Below, one piece after another: positions 18,765-27,530 of a stretch of 64,000 nucleotides of DNA (the first letter of the stretch is position 1; each line of letters opens with the position of its first letter). Source of the DNA: Pseudomonas cichorii (GTDB lineage Bacteria; Pseudomonadota; Gammaproteobacteria; Pseudomonadales; Pseudomonadaceae); the NCBI RefSeq assembly GCF_018343775.1, contig NZ_CP074349.1, positions 5,012,001-5,076,000 of the forward strand, read 5' to 3'. A model generated the notes under the pieces. It made no database searches. It worked only from the letters and a program-made list of their open reading frames with translations, and was not told the origin of the DNA. A program made the position numbers and the translations under genes.

Positions 18765-21020
18765 TTATGCGCCCTTGAGCTTGCGCAGGCTGCTGATCAC
18801 CGACTCAAGCGCACGGTCGAACAGCAAGGCATCGTCAAGGATGCGGATGGTGCCGCGACGCAATTCGATGGCCAGCCCCATGCGGGACTTCTCCAGAACC
18901 TTCATGCCGGTACGATTGACGAACACGTAACGCCCGGAAGGCTCGACGATAGCCGTGAGCTTGCAGCGCAGCTTGTTCTCCTCGTCTTCCTGGATCTCGA
19001 CCCAATTGCCAACGCGCAGCTTGTCGACCATCTGCAGGCCTGCATCGTCATTGGGCAATTGCAGGACACTTTCATTGCTCAAAGGCTCGTCAGGCGCAGT
19101 CAGAACGATCTCCTCCATCACGACCATCATTGCCGGGCCTTCAGCAGGCTCGGCTTCAGCCAGTGCTACAGAGCTTTGAAGCTCCTCACCCTGAACATCC
19201 TGAAGGCGTGAGAAATGCTGGAAAGCCTGGACATGCAGAACTTCCAGCTGACTGAAGAATTCACTGGTGGCGAACGGGTCAAAAGCGGCGCTGGTCAGAC
19301 CCTCGCGCAGTGACTTGAGCAGCCCCGGCACCAGTTCGAGCAGCTTCTGCCGTGATTCCGGGTCTTCGTGCAGTTCGACACTCCAGACCAGATCGTCCAT
19401 GGCCTGCAAACCGGCCAGCCACTCGCTCGAACCTTCGCCATGCTTGAGGCAGGTCAGCAGCAGCACCTTGCTCCAGGCCTGCTCCAGCAGACGCACCACA
19501 GCTTCGGGCAGAGTTTTACCCAGCAAGCGCTGGTTCAATTCATGCTGAACCAACTGACGCGCCAGCTCGGCACGGGTGCGGCCCTCTTCGGCATCCCGAG
19601 TACGCTGCTCAAGCAGTTCGCTACGACGGCGCTCGTCGCTGGTGAAAGCCAGGAAGTCAGCCAGCAGTTCGGAGAAAATCGCCGGGTCATCGACAAAATC
19701 GTTGAGCAGACGCTGCACGATCTGGTCGACACGCATGTACAGCGAGTCGCGCTGATAATCATCGCGCCCGCCCCAGCCCAGTGCAGCAGTGGCAATTTCG
19801 TTGAGCAGACGACGGGCAGGATGGCTGCCACGACTGAAGAAACTCTTGTCGATCACTGCAACCTTGAGCATCGGAATCTGCAAGCGCCCGATCAACGCCC
19901 GCAGCGAGTGCGGCAGGTTGCGGTCATCGAGGATGAACTCGAACAGCATGGCAATCAGGTTGATAACGTCCTCATCACCTGCGCCGACGCTGCGAGACTT
20001 GCCGCTCTTGACGCTGACACGTGTCAGCAGTTGCTCAAGCTGGTTGCGCAAGTCGAAATCTTCAGGGGCATCCGAAGTCGGCACGTATTGCTGCAAGTGC
20101 GAAAGCAGACGCAGCAGGTCCTTGCTGGAGATGGGGCGAACCTCAGAGCTCGGGCCATGACGCGGCGTCAGGTTGCCGCGCACTTGCAGCAAGAGTTCCT
20201 GCAGCGCCGAAAACACTTCGAGCACGCCCTTGTCGAGCTTGTCCGCCGCCTGCGCCAGTGCCGGACTGGACAGTTCGCTGACCCGAGCCCTGGGAACAGG
20301 CCTGTCGGAAGAACGACGGGCAGGCAAGGCTTTCATTTCAGGCAGGATGCCGGTAGCGATCAGCAACTGATTGGCTTCGCCATACAGGTGATCGATGTTG
20401 GTCAGGATGTATTTCTCGAACAGCTTGAGAACGATCAGCTTGACCTTGATCTCGACCCCCAGGCTGCGCTTGGCCTGAAGAAAGAAATTGCACAGCATTG
20501 CCGGCCCCATGGGGTTGGCATCGACTGTAATGGATTGGGGAAGCAGCTCGTTCAAGCGCGCGGTCAACTGGCTCAAGGCAACGCCATCGCGGCTCATGAC
20601 CTTGGCGACCATCGAATCGACGGCCACGGTTTTTTCCAGCTCGTCGTTGGGCACCAGTGACAGCTTGTCGAAAGCGACCGCTGCAGGAAGCACAGGCTCG
20701 GTAATCTGGTATTGGCCCAGCGCCAGGAAAGACTCGTAGAACTTGTCGAGAAACGCCCGCTCGATGCTTTTGCGCTTGAGGCGCAAATCGCGCATGGCCT
20801 CGAAAAACAGGTTCTGCTCAGTGTTGCTGACAGCGCGGTCGGCCATCTCGAAGAGGGTGTCGTCAGCGTTGTCGAACAACGCCTGCAAAGCATCCTTGAG
20901 CTGCTGTGCGGCTTTATCGCGCACCTGCAACAACACGACGGGCAGCCGGGCCAGAGGCGTACTTGTACCCTGGGCAGGAATTCCCTTGCTCAACGGCACA
21001 ACGTTTTCGTCGTTTTGCAT
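18765..21020 (-). CDS. DUF1631 family protein, conserved next to nadC/ampD
   Basis: A 751-residue cytoplasmic-looking protein without signal or membrane segments, rich in helices and with many acidic and Leu residues. It matches the DUF1631 proteins found between ampD and nadC in Pseudomonas, sometimes mislabelled thymidine phosphorylase. The C-terminal part (about 660-745) has a PilZ-like beta pattern: VGNWVEIQ, CKLTAIVEPSGRYVFVNRTG, and LAIELRRGTIRIL. A link to c-di-GMP is only a suggestion, because the canonical RxxxR and D/NxSxxG residues are not obvious. A TTG one codon upstream is possible, but the ATG at 21020 is better spaced behind AGGGGG. Function is unknown. Confidence 0.85.
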   Translation of the reverse strand: MQNDENVVPLSKGIPAQGTSTPLARLPVVLLQVRDKAAQQLKDALQALFDNADDTLFEMADRAVSNTEQNLFFEAMRDLRLKRKSIERAFLDKFYESFLALGQYQITEPVLPAAVAFDKLSLVPNDELEKTVAVDSMVAKVMSRDGVALSQLTARLNELLPQSITVDANPMGPAMLCNFFLQAKRSLGVEIKVKLIVLKLFEKYILTNIDHLYGEANQLLIATGILPEMKALPARRSSDRPVPRARVSELSSPALAQAADKLDKGVLEVFSALQELLLQVRGNLTPRHGPSSEVRPISSKDLLRLLSHLQQYVPTSDAPEDFDLRNQLEQLLTRVSVKSGKSRSVGAGDEDVINLIAMLFEFILDDRNLPHSLRALIGRLQIPMLKVAVIDKSFFSRGSHPARRLLNEIATAALGWGGRDDYQRDSLYMRVDQIVQRLLNDFVDDPAIFSELLADFLAFTSDERRRSELLEQRTRDAEEGRTRAELARQLVQHELNQRLLGKTLPEAVVRLLEQAWSKVLLLTCLKHGEGSSEWLAGLQAMDDLVWSVELHEDPESRQKLLELVPGLLKSLREGLTSAAFDPFATSEFFSQLEVLHVQAFQHFSRLQDVQGEELQSSVALAEAEPAEGPAMMVVMEEIVLTAPDEPLSNESVLQLPNDDAGLQMVDKLRVGNWVEIQEDEENKLRCKLTAIVEPSGRYVFVNRTGMKVLEKSRMGLAIELRRGTIRILDDALLFDRALESVISSLRKLKGA

Positions 21021-21366
21021 CAAACCCCCTGACAGGAAACGGCTTTAATCCCATCACAAACGCGGCTTGCAACCTTCGCCTGTGAAGCGATCCCCATGGT
21101 CTTTGCGCTACGTCAAAGCTATGACGTCAAATACAAGTCGGATTATCTTTCAAAACTTGTATCGAACGCCAGCGAAGTATTGCGCCTTGTAACAAGCGCA
21201 TTACAGATCAGGGGACGTGCAGCGATAGACAACGCTAATAGACATATATCGCAAAGGAATTTACAAAACCGACCAACAGCACGCTTTGCGAGCGTGACCA
21301 GCCTTACAGGTGGGTTACAAAGGTGCCGTGCCTTATACTCCTGCGACTTTGTTAGTGGAGCCCGAT
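21021..21366. promoter_or_regulatory. Divergent intergenic region DUF1631 / nadC
   Basis: 346 bases, more AT-rich than the flanking genes. A TATACT near 21340 is a candidate -10 for nadC, without a clear -35 at 17 bases. A GGAG lies 6 bases before the nadC ATG. No small gene or strong hairpin was recognised. Confidence 0.45.
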
Positions 21367-22215
21367 ATGCCGAATTTACGACTCGCCGACCTGACAGCCG
21401 AAATAGAAGCCAATGTGCGGCGCGCATTGCTCGAAGACGTCGGCAGTGGCGACATCACCGCTCAACTGATCCCCGAAGAGCGGCTGGCCAAGGCCACCAT
21501 CATTTCTCGCGACGAAGCCGTGATCGCAGGTGTGGCATGGGTCGACACGGTTTTTCGTCAGCTCGACCCTCGGGTTGCCGTGCACTGGCAAGTGACCGAT
21601 GGCGACCGGGTCAGCCCCAATCAGGCGCTGTTCCATCTGGAAGGTCCGGCCCGCTCGCTGCTGACCGGCGAGCGCAGTGCGCTCAACTTTCTGCAACTGC
21701 TGTCTGGCGTTGCCACCCGTGCGCAGCACTATGCCGACATGGTGAGCGACACTCAGGTCAAGCTGCTCGATACCCGCAAGACCCTGCCCGGCCTGCGCCT
21801 GGCGCAGAAATATGCCGTGACCTGTGGCGGTTGCCACAACCATCGCATCGGCCTGCATGATGCCTTCCTGATCAAGGAAAACCACATTGCTGCCTGTGGC
21901 GGCATTGCCCAGGCCGTTGCCGCCGCGCACAAGATCGCCCCCGGCAAACCTGTGGAAGTCGAAGTGGAAAGCCTGAGCGAACTCAAGCAGGCGCTCGAAG
22001 CCGGTGCCGACATCATCATGCTCGACGAATTGAGCCTGGATGACATGCGTGAGGCCGTGCGCCTGACCGCTGGACGCGCCAAGCTCGAAGCCAGCGGCGG
22101 TATCAATGACGACACCTTGCGGGTGATTGCCGAAACCGGCGTGGACTATATCTCCATTGGCGCGATGACCAAGGATGTGAAAGCGGTGGACCTGTCCATG
22201 CGCTTGAGCATCTGA
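21367..22215 (+). CDS. nadC: Nicotinate-nucleotide pyrophosphorylase (carboxylating)
   Basis: Quinolinate phosphoribosyltransferase: quinolinate plus PRPP gives nicotinate mononucleotide, CO2 and PPi in de novo NAD synthesis. The 282-residue protein has the NadC signatures [14 protein letters not shown] near residue 22, [12 protein letters not shown] near 137, and [21 protein letters not shown] near 157, and ends with the alpha/beta barrel IEASGGI-type motif, here [13 protein letters not shown]. The frame is open 19 codons upstream, but the ATG at 21367 follows GGAG. The next gene starts 34 bases after its stop, so read-through into the accessory ter block is possible. Confidence 0.97.
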   Translation: MPNLRLADLTAEIEANVRRALLEDVGSGDITAQLIPEERLAKATIISRDEAVIAGVAWVDTVFRQLDPRVAVHWQVTDGDRVSPNQALFHLEGPARSLLTGERSALNFLQLLSGVATRAQHYADMVSDTQVKLLDTRKTLPGLRLAQKYAVTCGGCHNHRIGLHDAFLIKENHIAACGGIAQAVAAAHKIAPGKPVEVEVESLSELKQALEAGADIIMLDELSLDDMREAVRLTAGRAKLEASGGINDDTLRVIAETGVDYISIGAMTKDVKAVDLSMRLSI

Positions 22216-22249
22216 CCTGTCCACAGCTCAAAAGAGAGGAGCCGTCATC

Positions 22250-23344
22250 TTGGAACAATGGTTTGTAGTGAATGCGGGCAAGCAGCTCGGCCCCATGGAC
22301 GCAGCGGCGGCTCGCCTCATTGCGCGTGAAGCGCCGGGCGCATGGTGCTGGAAGCAAGGCATGCCGGACTGGCAGCCGATCTACCAGGTGCAGGAAGTGC
22401 GGGCCATGAAGAAGGATGGCATCACGCCGTTTCCAGACCCGTCGCCCGACATGATCCAGCCACGGCCATCGGCCCTGCCCGCGCACGCAGCTCCAGCTCC
22501 AGCTCCAGCTCCAGCTCCAGCTCCAGCTCCAGCTCCAGCTATTAGACGACCTTCGTTTACGCCCGATCCAAACAGCTCAAGCGGTTTTGGCTCCGGGCAA
22601 GCCACCGATGGCGTGGACTTCAAGCTGTACGGCACCGAAACGCAGTTCGTCGAGCTTGAGCTGGACCGTGGCGAAAGCGCCGTGGCCGAGGCCGGCTCGA
22701 TGATGTACAAGACCTGCGACGTGCAGATGGAAACCATCTTTGGGGACGGCAGCAACCAGTCTTCAGGGCTGCTGGGTTCGCTCTTCGGCGCGGGCAAACG
22801 CATGCTCACAGGCGAAAGCCTGTTCACGACCGTGTTCTCGCAACAAGGCTCCGGCAAGGGTCGCGTCGCATTTGCAGCACCTTACCCTGGCACCATCCTG
22901 CCACTGCGCCTGCGCGACTTCGGCGGCAAACTGATCTGCCAGAAGGACAGCTTTCTGGCAGGTGCCAAAGGTGTGTCCATCGGCATTCAATTCCAGAAGA
23001 AAATCCTCACCGGCCTGTTTGGCGGCGAAGGCTTTGTGCTGCAAAAGCTCGAAGGCGACGGCTGGGTGTTCGTTCACATGGGCGGCACCGTTCGCAAGAT
23101 CGAACTGGCGGCGGGTGAATCCCTGGATGTAGACACCGGCTGCCTCGCAGCCATGACTCAGGGCGTCGATTACGACATCCGCATGGTGGGCGGCATCAAA
23201 TCCATGCTGTTCGGCGGCGAAGGTGTGTTCTTCGCCAGACTGACCGGCCCTGGCACGGTATGGCTGCAAAGCCTGCCCTTCTCGCGCCTGGCCGGGCGCA
23301 TGCTGGCGGCCAGCCCGGCGGGAGTGGCACGAAGCGAGCGCTGA
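22250..23344 (+). CDS. GYF-like domain plus TIGR00266/AIM24-family protein of the ter block
   Basis: 364 residues with three parts. The N-terminal GYF_2-type (DUF4339-like) module (about 1-55) reads MEQWFVVNAGKQLGPMD...PDWQPIYQV. A Pro-Ala linker (about 80-97) is encoded by the hexamer tandem repeat. A TIGR00266/AIM24 beta-sandwich (about 120-355) has FVELELDRGESAVAEAGSM, the Gly-rich SLFGAGKRMLTGESLF, and VSIGIQFQKKILTGLFGGEGF. The protein is cytoplasmic; family members occur in tellurium/stress loci, but their biochemical role is unknown. The start is a TTG at 22250, nine bases behind GAGGAG; the nearby ATG is out of frame. It precedes the VWA gene by 45 bases and is probably co-transcribed with it. 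Confidence 0.8.
   Translation: MEQWFVVNAGKQLGPMDAAAARLIAREAPGAWCWKQGMPDWQPIYQVQEVRAMKKDGITPFPDPSPDMIQPRPSALPAHAAPAPAPAPAPAPAPAPAIRRPSFTPDPNSSSGFGSGQATDGVDFKLYGTETQFVELELDRGESAVAEAGSMMYKTCDVQMETIFGDGSNQSSGLLGSLFGAGKRMLTGESLFTTVFSQQGSGKGRVAFAAPYPGTILPLRLRDFGGKLICQKDSFLAGAKGVSIGIQFQKKILTGLFGGEGFVLQKLEGDGWVFVHMGGTVRKIELAAGESLDVDTGCLAAMTQGVDYDIRMVGGIKSMLFGGEGVFFARLTGPGTVWLQSLPFSRLAGRMLAASPAGVARSER
22488..22540 (+). repeat. Hexamer tandem repeat (CAGCTC)n, about nine copies
   Basis: An uninterrupted run of CAGCTC within the preceding gene, encoding alternating Ala-Pro. It is in frame, so gain or loss of whole units would change only linker length. A comparable GGTGCA run lies in terA. Confidence 0.9.
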
Positions 23345-23389
23345 ACAATCCCGGGGCCGCCACTGGCCCCGAATGCACAAGGAAGAGAC

Positions 23390-24622
23390 ATGCTAATCAC
23401 TCAAGGCCAGCGAATCCCGCTTTCCAGCCTGATTCAAGGCTCGGACCTCACCCTGTCCATCGACATCAAGTCCGCCCATGTGATCGATTACGTCTGCTTC
23501 GGCGTTGATGCTCAGGGCAAGCTGTCGGATGACCGCTACATGATTTTCTTCAACCAGCCCGCCAGCCCTTGCAACAGCGTCAGGCAAGTCAACGGCGGCG
23601 ACTTTCAGATTGCCCTCGCCGGACTGCCTGCTTCCATAGACCGGCTGGTGTTCACGGCGTCCATCGATGGCGCCGGGGCAATGAGCGACATCCAGGCCAG
23701 CCACTTCAGCATCAAGGATGCCGGGCGCGAAGTCGCTCGCGGCGAGTTCTCTGGCGCAACCTTCGCTGCCGAAAAAGCCATCATGGTCGCCGACCTCTAT
23801 CGCAAGAACGGTGAATGGCGCATTGCATCCAACCTGCAGGGTTACAACGCTGGCCTGGATGCTCTGGTGGTGCACTTCGGTGGCGAAGTCGCCGAAGCTC
23901 CCGCACCAGCGCCAGCCAGAGTGTCGCTGGAGAAGAAAATCGCCGAAGCAGCGCCTCAGCTGGTCAGCCTGGCGAAAAAGGCTCAGGTCAGTCTGGAGAA
24001 AGCCAGACTGACCGACACCAAGGCTCGTGTCGGTCTGGTCTTGGATGCTTCCGGCTCCATGAACGCGCAATACAGCCGCGGCCATGTGCAGGAAGTGGTC
24101 AACCGCCTCATTCCTCTGGCGGTGCATTTCGATGATGACGGCGCACTGGACTGCTGGGCTTTCGGCGCCCGGCCTTGCCAGTTATCGTCGGTGTCGCTGA
24201 GCAACTTCAAGGACTTCATCCAGACCGACAACGGCGGCTGGAAGAACTGGGAGCTGGGCGCAAGGGTCAATGATGAGCCCAAGGCCATGCGCATGGTCAT
24301 TGATTACTACAAGCAATCAGGCGACCGGACACCGATCTACATCCTGTTCATCAGCGATGGCGGTGTTCATCAGGACAGGGAAATCACCCGGCTGATGACC
24401 GAAGCGGCGAAACTGCCGATCTTCTGGCAATTCGTCGGCCTGGGCGGACGCGGCTATGGAATCCTGGAAAAGCTCGACGACATGACCGGACGGGTTGTGG
24501 ATAACTGCAATTTCTTTGCTCTGGACCGACTGGATGAGGTTCCGGAAGAGAAGCTGTACGACTTGTTGATGGAAGAGTTCCCGGACTGGCTCAAGGCAGC
24601 CAAGGGTGCCGGGATTCTATAA
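23390..24622 (+). CDS. terF: TerF-type protein: TerD-like domain plus von Willebrand factor A domain
   Basis: A 410-residue cytoplasmic protein. The N-terminal half (about 1-165) is a diverged TerD domain: SDLTLSIDIKS, DYVCFGVDAQGKLSDDRYMIFFN and EKAIMVADLYRKNGEWRIAS. A short Ala-Pro linker (about 172-178) and a charged helix follow. The C-terminal VWA domain (about 213-400) has a MIDAS start DASGS near 218-222 and later ILFISDGGVHQDREI. VWA proteins of ter loci are thought to assemble TerD-family complexes on metal. It lies on the plus strand, converging on terE at the terminator 24695-24726. The symbol is by domain architecture. Confidence 0.88.
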   Translation: MLITQGQRIPLSSLIQGSDLTLSIDIKSAHVIDYVCFGVDAQGKLSDDRYMIFFNQPASPCNSVRQVNGGDFQIALAGLPASIDRLVFTASIDGAGAMSDIQASHFSIKDAGREVARGEFSGATFAAEKAIMVADLYRKNGEWRIASNLQGYNAGLDALVVHFGGEVAEAPAPAPARVSLEKKIAEAAPQLVSLAKKAQVSLEKARLTDTKARVGLVLDASGSMNAQYSRGHVQEVVNRLIPLAVHFDDDGALDCWAFGARPCQLSSVSLSNFKDFIQTDNGGWKNWELGARVNDEPKAMRMVIDYYKQSGDRTPIYILFISDGGVHQDREITRLMTEAAKLPIFWQFVGLGGRGYGILEKLDDMTGRVVDNCNFFALDRLDEVPEEKLYDLLMEEFPDWLKAAKGAGIL

Positions 24623-24638
24623 ACTTTCAGACAGCTCG

Positions 24639-24690
24639 TTGGAGCGAATTCATTCGCGAAGATGGCCTTTTCGCGAATGAATTCCCACAC
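24639..24690. repeat. REP-type inverted pair between terF and terE
   Basis: TTGGAGCGAATTCATTCGCG at 24640 is followed after a short spacer by an inverted copy, TTCGCGAATGAATTCCCAC. It is the same family as the elements at 5203, 17195 and 18680. Placement between convergent stops is typical for REPINs. Confidence 0.8.
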
Positions 24691-24694
24691 CAAT

Positions 24695-24726
24695 AAAAAA
24701 ACCCTGCCATCGCTGGCAGGGTTTTT
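24695..24726. terminator. Bidirectional rho-independent terminator shared by terF and terE
   Basis: A run of six A, the stem CCCTGCCA / TGGCAGGG with loop TCGC, then five T. An A-run on one side and a T-run on the other make it functional in both directions. It separates the convergent terF and terE ends. Confidence 0.9.
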
Positions 24727-24743
24727 CATGACGCTGACCGGGT

Positions 24744-25322
24744 TTAGCCGATCGATACGCCGTGTGCTTCTGCCAGAGGCTTCAAGCCGCCTGCGAAGCC
24801 TTGGCCGATGGCCTTGAACTTGAACTCGTCGCCATGACGATACAGCTCGCCGAAGATCATCGCGGTTTCAGTCGATGCGTCTTCCGACAGGTCGTAACGA
24901 GCGATTTCCTTGCCATCCGCCTTGTTCAGAACGCGGATGTAGGCGTTGGCCACTTGACCGAAGCTTTGCTTGCGCTCATCAGCCGAGTGGATGGTGACGC
25001 CGAAAACCAGCTTCTTCACAGCAGCGTTCAGGGTTGGCAGCTTGACCAGAACAGACTCGTCGTCGCCGTCGCCAGCGCCGGAGCGGTTGTCGCCCAGGTG
25101 CTCGACCGAACCGTCAGCCGACTTCTTGTTGTTGTAGAAAATGAAGCCGCTGTCATCCAGCACCTTGCCATTCTCGCCCACAACGAAAACGGAAGCGTCC
25201 AGATCGAATTCGGTGCCGTCGGTCACACGTGGGTCCCAGCCCAGGCCTACGGTGATTTCGGTCAGGCCTGGAGCCTCTTTGGACAGGGAAACGTTACCGC
25301 CTTTACTCAGACTTACAGCCAT
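24744..25322 (-). CDS. terE: TerD-family Ca2+-binding stress protein (TerE position)
   Basis: 192 residues, a single TerD domain with the complete motif set: VGLGWDPR near 25, [11 protein letters not shown] near 38-48, [15 protein letters not shown] near 75-89 (acidic Ca2+ site), and [27 protein letters not shown] near 150. TerD proteins are cytoplasmic Ca2+ binders in tellurite, phage and colicin resistance and other stress phenotypes. It is the last gene of terZABCDE by order. It is closely similar to the upstream neighbour, a likely tandem duplication; D versus E naming rests on position. Confidence 0.93.
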   Translation of the reverse strand: MAVSLSKGGNVSLSKEAPGLTEITVGLGWDPRVTDGTEFDLDASVFVVGENGKVLDDSGFIFYNNKKSADGSVEHLGDNRSGAGDGDDESVLVKLPTLNAAVKKLVFGVTIHSADERKQSFGQVANAYIRVLNKADGKEIARYDLSEDASTETAMIFGELYRHGDEFKFKAIGQGFAGGLKPLAEAHGVSIG

Positions 25323-25361
25323 GTGCGTAATCCTTTTCTAAAGAAGTAATAAGGGTATGAA

Positions 25362-25937
25362 TCAGAAATTCATACCGTGAGCGTTGGCTACAGCCTTCAG
25401 GCCACCGGCATAACCCTGGCCTACGGCGCGGAATTTCCACTCACCGTTATTGCGATACAGCTCAGCGAAGATCATCGCGGTTTCGGTCGAAGCATCTTCG
25501 GCCAGATCGTAGCGAACGACTTCAGCGCCAGACTTCTCGTTCAGTACGCGGATGAAAGAACCGCCCACCTGACCGAAGTTCTGCTTGCGGCTGTCAGCGT
25601 CGTGAATGGTCACGACGAATACGATCTTATCAACATCGGCAGGCACGCGAGTCAGGTCGACCTTCACGACTTCATCATCACCATCGCCAGCGCCGGTACG
25701 GTTGTCACCGGCATGCTCCACGGAGCCATCGGCGCTCTTGAGCTGGTTGTAGAAAATGAAGTCGGCTTCGCTGCGGACTTTACCGTTGGCACCGAGCAGG
25801 AATGCGCTGGCGTCCAGGTCAAATTCCTGGCCGTCAGTGGCGCGCGGGTCCCAGCCCAGGCCGATCAATACATTGGTCAAGGTCGGGTCGGTTTTGGACA
25901 GCGAAAGGTTGCCACCTTTTTGCAGAGTCAAAGCCAT
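25362..25937 (-). CDS. terD: TerD-family Ca2+-binding stress protein (TerD)
   Basis: 191 residues, one TerD domain: [25 protein letters not shown] at about 25-48, [15 protein letters not shown] at about 75-89, [23 protein letters not shown] and [20 protein letters not shown]. All acidic Ca2+-site residues are kept. It follows terC by 27 bases and precedes its paralogue by 39 bases, with an AGGAG before the ATG. Part of the terZABCDE operon. Confidence 0.94.
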   Translation of the reverse strand: MALTLQKGGNLSLSKTDPTLTNVLIGLGWDPRATDGQEFDLDASAFLLGANGKVRSEADFIFYNQLKSADGSVEHAGDNRTGAGDGDDEVVKVDLTRVPADVDKIVFVVTIHDADSRKQNFGQVGGSFIRVLNEKSGAEVVRYDLAEDASTETAMIFAELYRNNGEWKFRAVGQGYAGGLKAVANAHGMNF

Positions 25938-25964
25938 GATTCGTTTATCTCCTTTTTCCAGTGT

Positions 25965-26999
25965 TTACGCTTTTTCTTCAGCCGACTCGTCTTTTCCCGG
26001 GAAGAGCAGGCTAGCGACAATACCGATTACCAACACCACCATCACAACCAGCAGACTGGTGTTGGCGCTGATGCTGTATCCATGATGGAACAAGTGGTCA
26101 GTTGCGTTCAGGCCCAGCTTGATTGCGATGAAGAACAGCAGTGCGATAACCGCTTTCTCCAGGTGAACCAGGTAGCGCTTCAGGGCTTCAAGTACGAAGT
26201 ACAGGGTACGCAGGCCCAGGATCGCGAACAGCATGGCCGAGAATACGATCAGCGGCTCACGGCTCACGGCGATGATGGCCGGCACGGAGTCGAAGGCGAA
26301 CAGTACGTCGGAGATTTCAGCCACGACCAGACACAGGAACAGTGGGGTCGCAAAGATCGCGCCTTTGGCAGCCAGGGTGATGCCGCTGTTCTCAGGCTTC
26401 TTGATTTCTTCTTCCAGGACAGCGCGGCGTACGAAGAAGTTGTTGCCGTGCAGTTTTGGCCACACCGGGAACAGTTTCTTGGCGAAGCGATAGGCCATGT
26501 GCTGGGAGTAGTCGATTTCTTCGTCGTCGTTATCGCCAGCTCTGAGCATCATGATGGCAGTCCAGGCAACGATTACCGCAAACACCACTTCGACCCACGG
26601 GCCCAGAGCCAGAAGGCCTGTACCGATGGCGACGAAAATGCCGCGGAATACGATTGCGCCGATGATGCCCCAGTACAGAACGCGATGGCGCAGGCCATCA
26701 GGGATCTTGAACCAGGCGAACAAGGCCATGAACACGAAGAGGTTATCGACGCTCAGGACTTTTTCCAGTGCATAACCGGTTACGAACAGCGTGGCGACTT
26801 CAGAGCCGTGCTGAACGTACAGGAAACCGGCGAATGCCAGAGAGATTGCCACCCAGAAGATCGACCAGGCCGATGCCTGGGTCAATGTGATCGGCTTGTT
26901 TCCCCGGTGGGAAAACATGTCGACGGCCAGGGCCGAGATGGCCAGGCCAACGAAAACGGCCATGGTGAGTGGAGGGAAGCCAAGAGCGGTGCTTTCCAT
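25965..26999 (-). CDS. terC: TerC-family integral membrane protein
   Basis: 344 residues with about nine transmembrane helices. TerC signatures are present: GYALEKVLSVDNLFVF near residue 77-92 and SDVLFAFDSVPAI near 223, where the Asp/Glu residues form a likely metal path. An acidic loop (GDNDDEEIDYS) lies near 155. TerC anchors the Ter complex in the inner membrane, and the family is linked to Mn2+ export and metallation of exported proteins. It lies 29 bases behind terB; terD follows. Confidence 0.95.
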   Translation of the reverse strand: MESTALGFPPLTMAVFVGLAISALAVDMFSHRGNKPITLTQASAWSIFWVAISLAFAGFLYVQHGSEVATLFVTGYALEKVLSVDNLFVFMALFAWFKIPDGLRHRVLYWGIIGAIVFRGIFVAIGTGLLALGPWVEVVFAVIVAWTAIMMLRAGDNDDEEIDYSQHMAYRFAKKLFPVWPKLHGNNFFVRRAVLEEEIKKPENSGITLAAKGAIFATPLFLCLVVAEISDVLFAFDSVPAIIAVSREPLIVFSAMLFAILGLRTLYFVLEALKRYLVHLEKAVIALLFFIAIKLGLNATDHLFHHGYSISANTSLLVVMVVLVIGIVASLLFPGKDESAEEKA

Positions 27000-27028
27000 T
27001 TAACTGCGTTCCTCAAAAGGGTCAAAAA

Positions 27029-27478
27029 TTACAGGTCAAAGTCGGAAGGATTCAGGCCGAGTTCATTACAGATGGAGCGGCAGACAGCACGTTCCTTCTC
27101 GTCGAAGCTGCCATCTGCGCCACCGATGGCACAGCAGACGCGCACCAGAAGGCGGGCAGCATCTTCTTTTTTCTTGATCTTGCCGATGGTTTTCAGCGCT
27201 TCGGCGCGACCGATTTCGACATCGAAGTCGAATTTGGCGCATGCATCCTGAAAAGCCTGGATGACGTCTTTCATGTCAAAAACTTTCAGTTCCTGAGAGT
27301 TCTGAATGAAGCCGGCCATTTTCTGTTTTTCACTGGAGCTGATTTCGCCATCGGCTGCAGATACCAGGGCACAACCTGAAACCACTGCATCCATGAACTC
27401 ACGGTTCTTGAACTTCGAGACTTCGGAAGCAAGCTTGTCGCGAGCTGCTGTTGCGTTTGTTTTCAACCAGTCCAGCAT
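27029..27478 (-). CDS. terB: TerB-family metal-binding protein
   Basis: 149 residues, all helical, the usual TerB length. Two pseudo-repeats each carry an acidic loop: AADGEISSSE near 41-50 and GADGSFDEKE near 122-131. These are the likely metal-binding segments of the family. TerB interacts with TerC at the membrane in studied systems. It is third in terZABCDE, with 52 bases from terA. Confidence 0.94.
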   Translation of the reverse strand: MLDWLKTNATAARDKLASEVSKFKNREFMDAVVSGCALVSAADGEISSSEKQKMAGFIQNSQELKVFDMKDVIQAFQDACAKFDFDVEIGRAEALKTIGKIKKKEDAARLLVRVCCAIGGADGSFDEKERAVCRSICNELGLNPSDFDL

Positions 27479-27530
27479 TTCAATCCCCTACGAGGCAGCC
27501 AGGCCACCTCAGAAAAATCAATCGTGTTGT

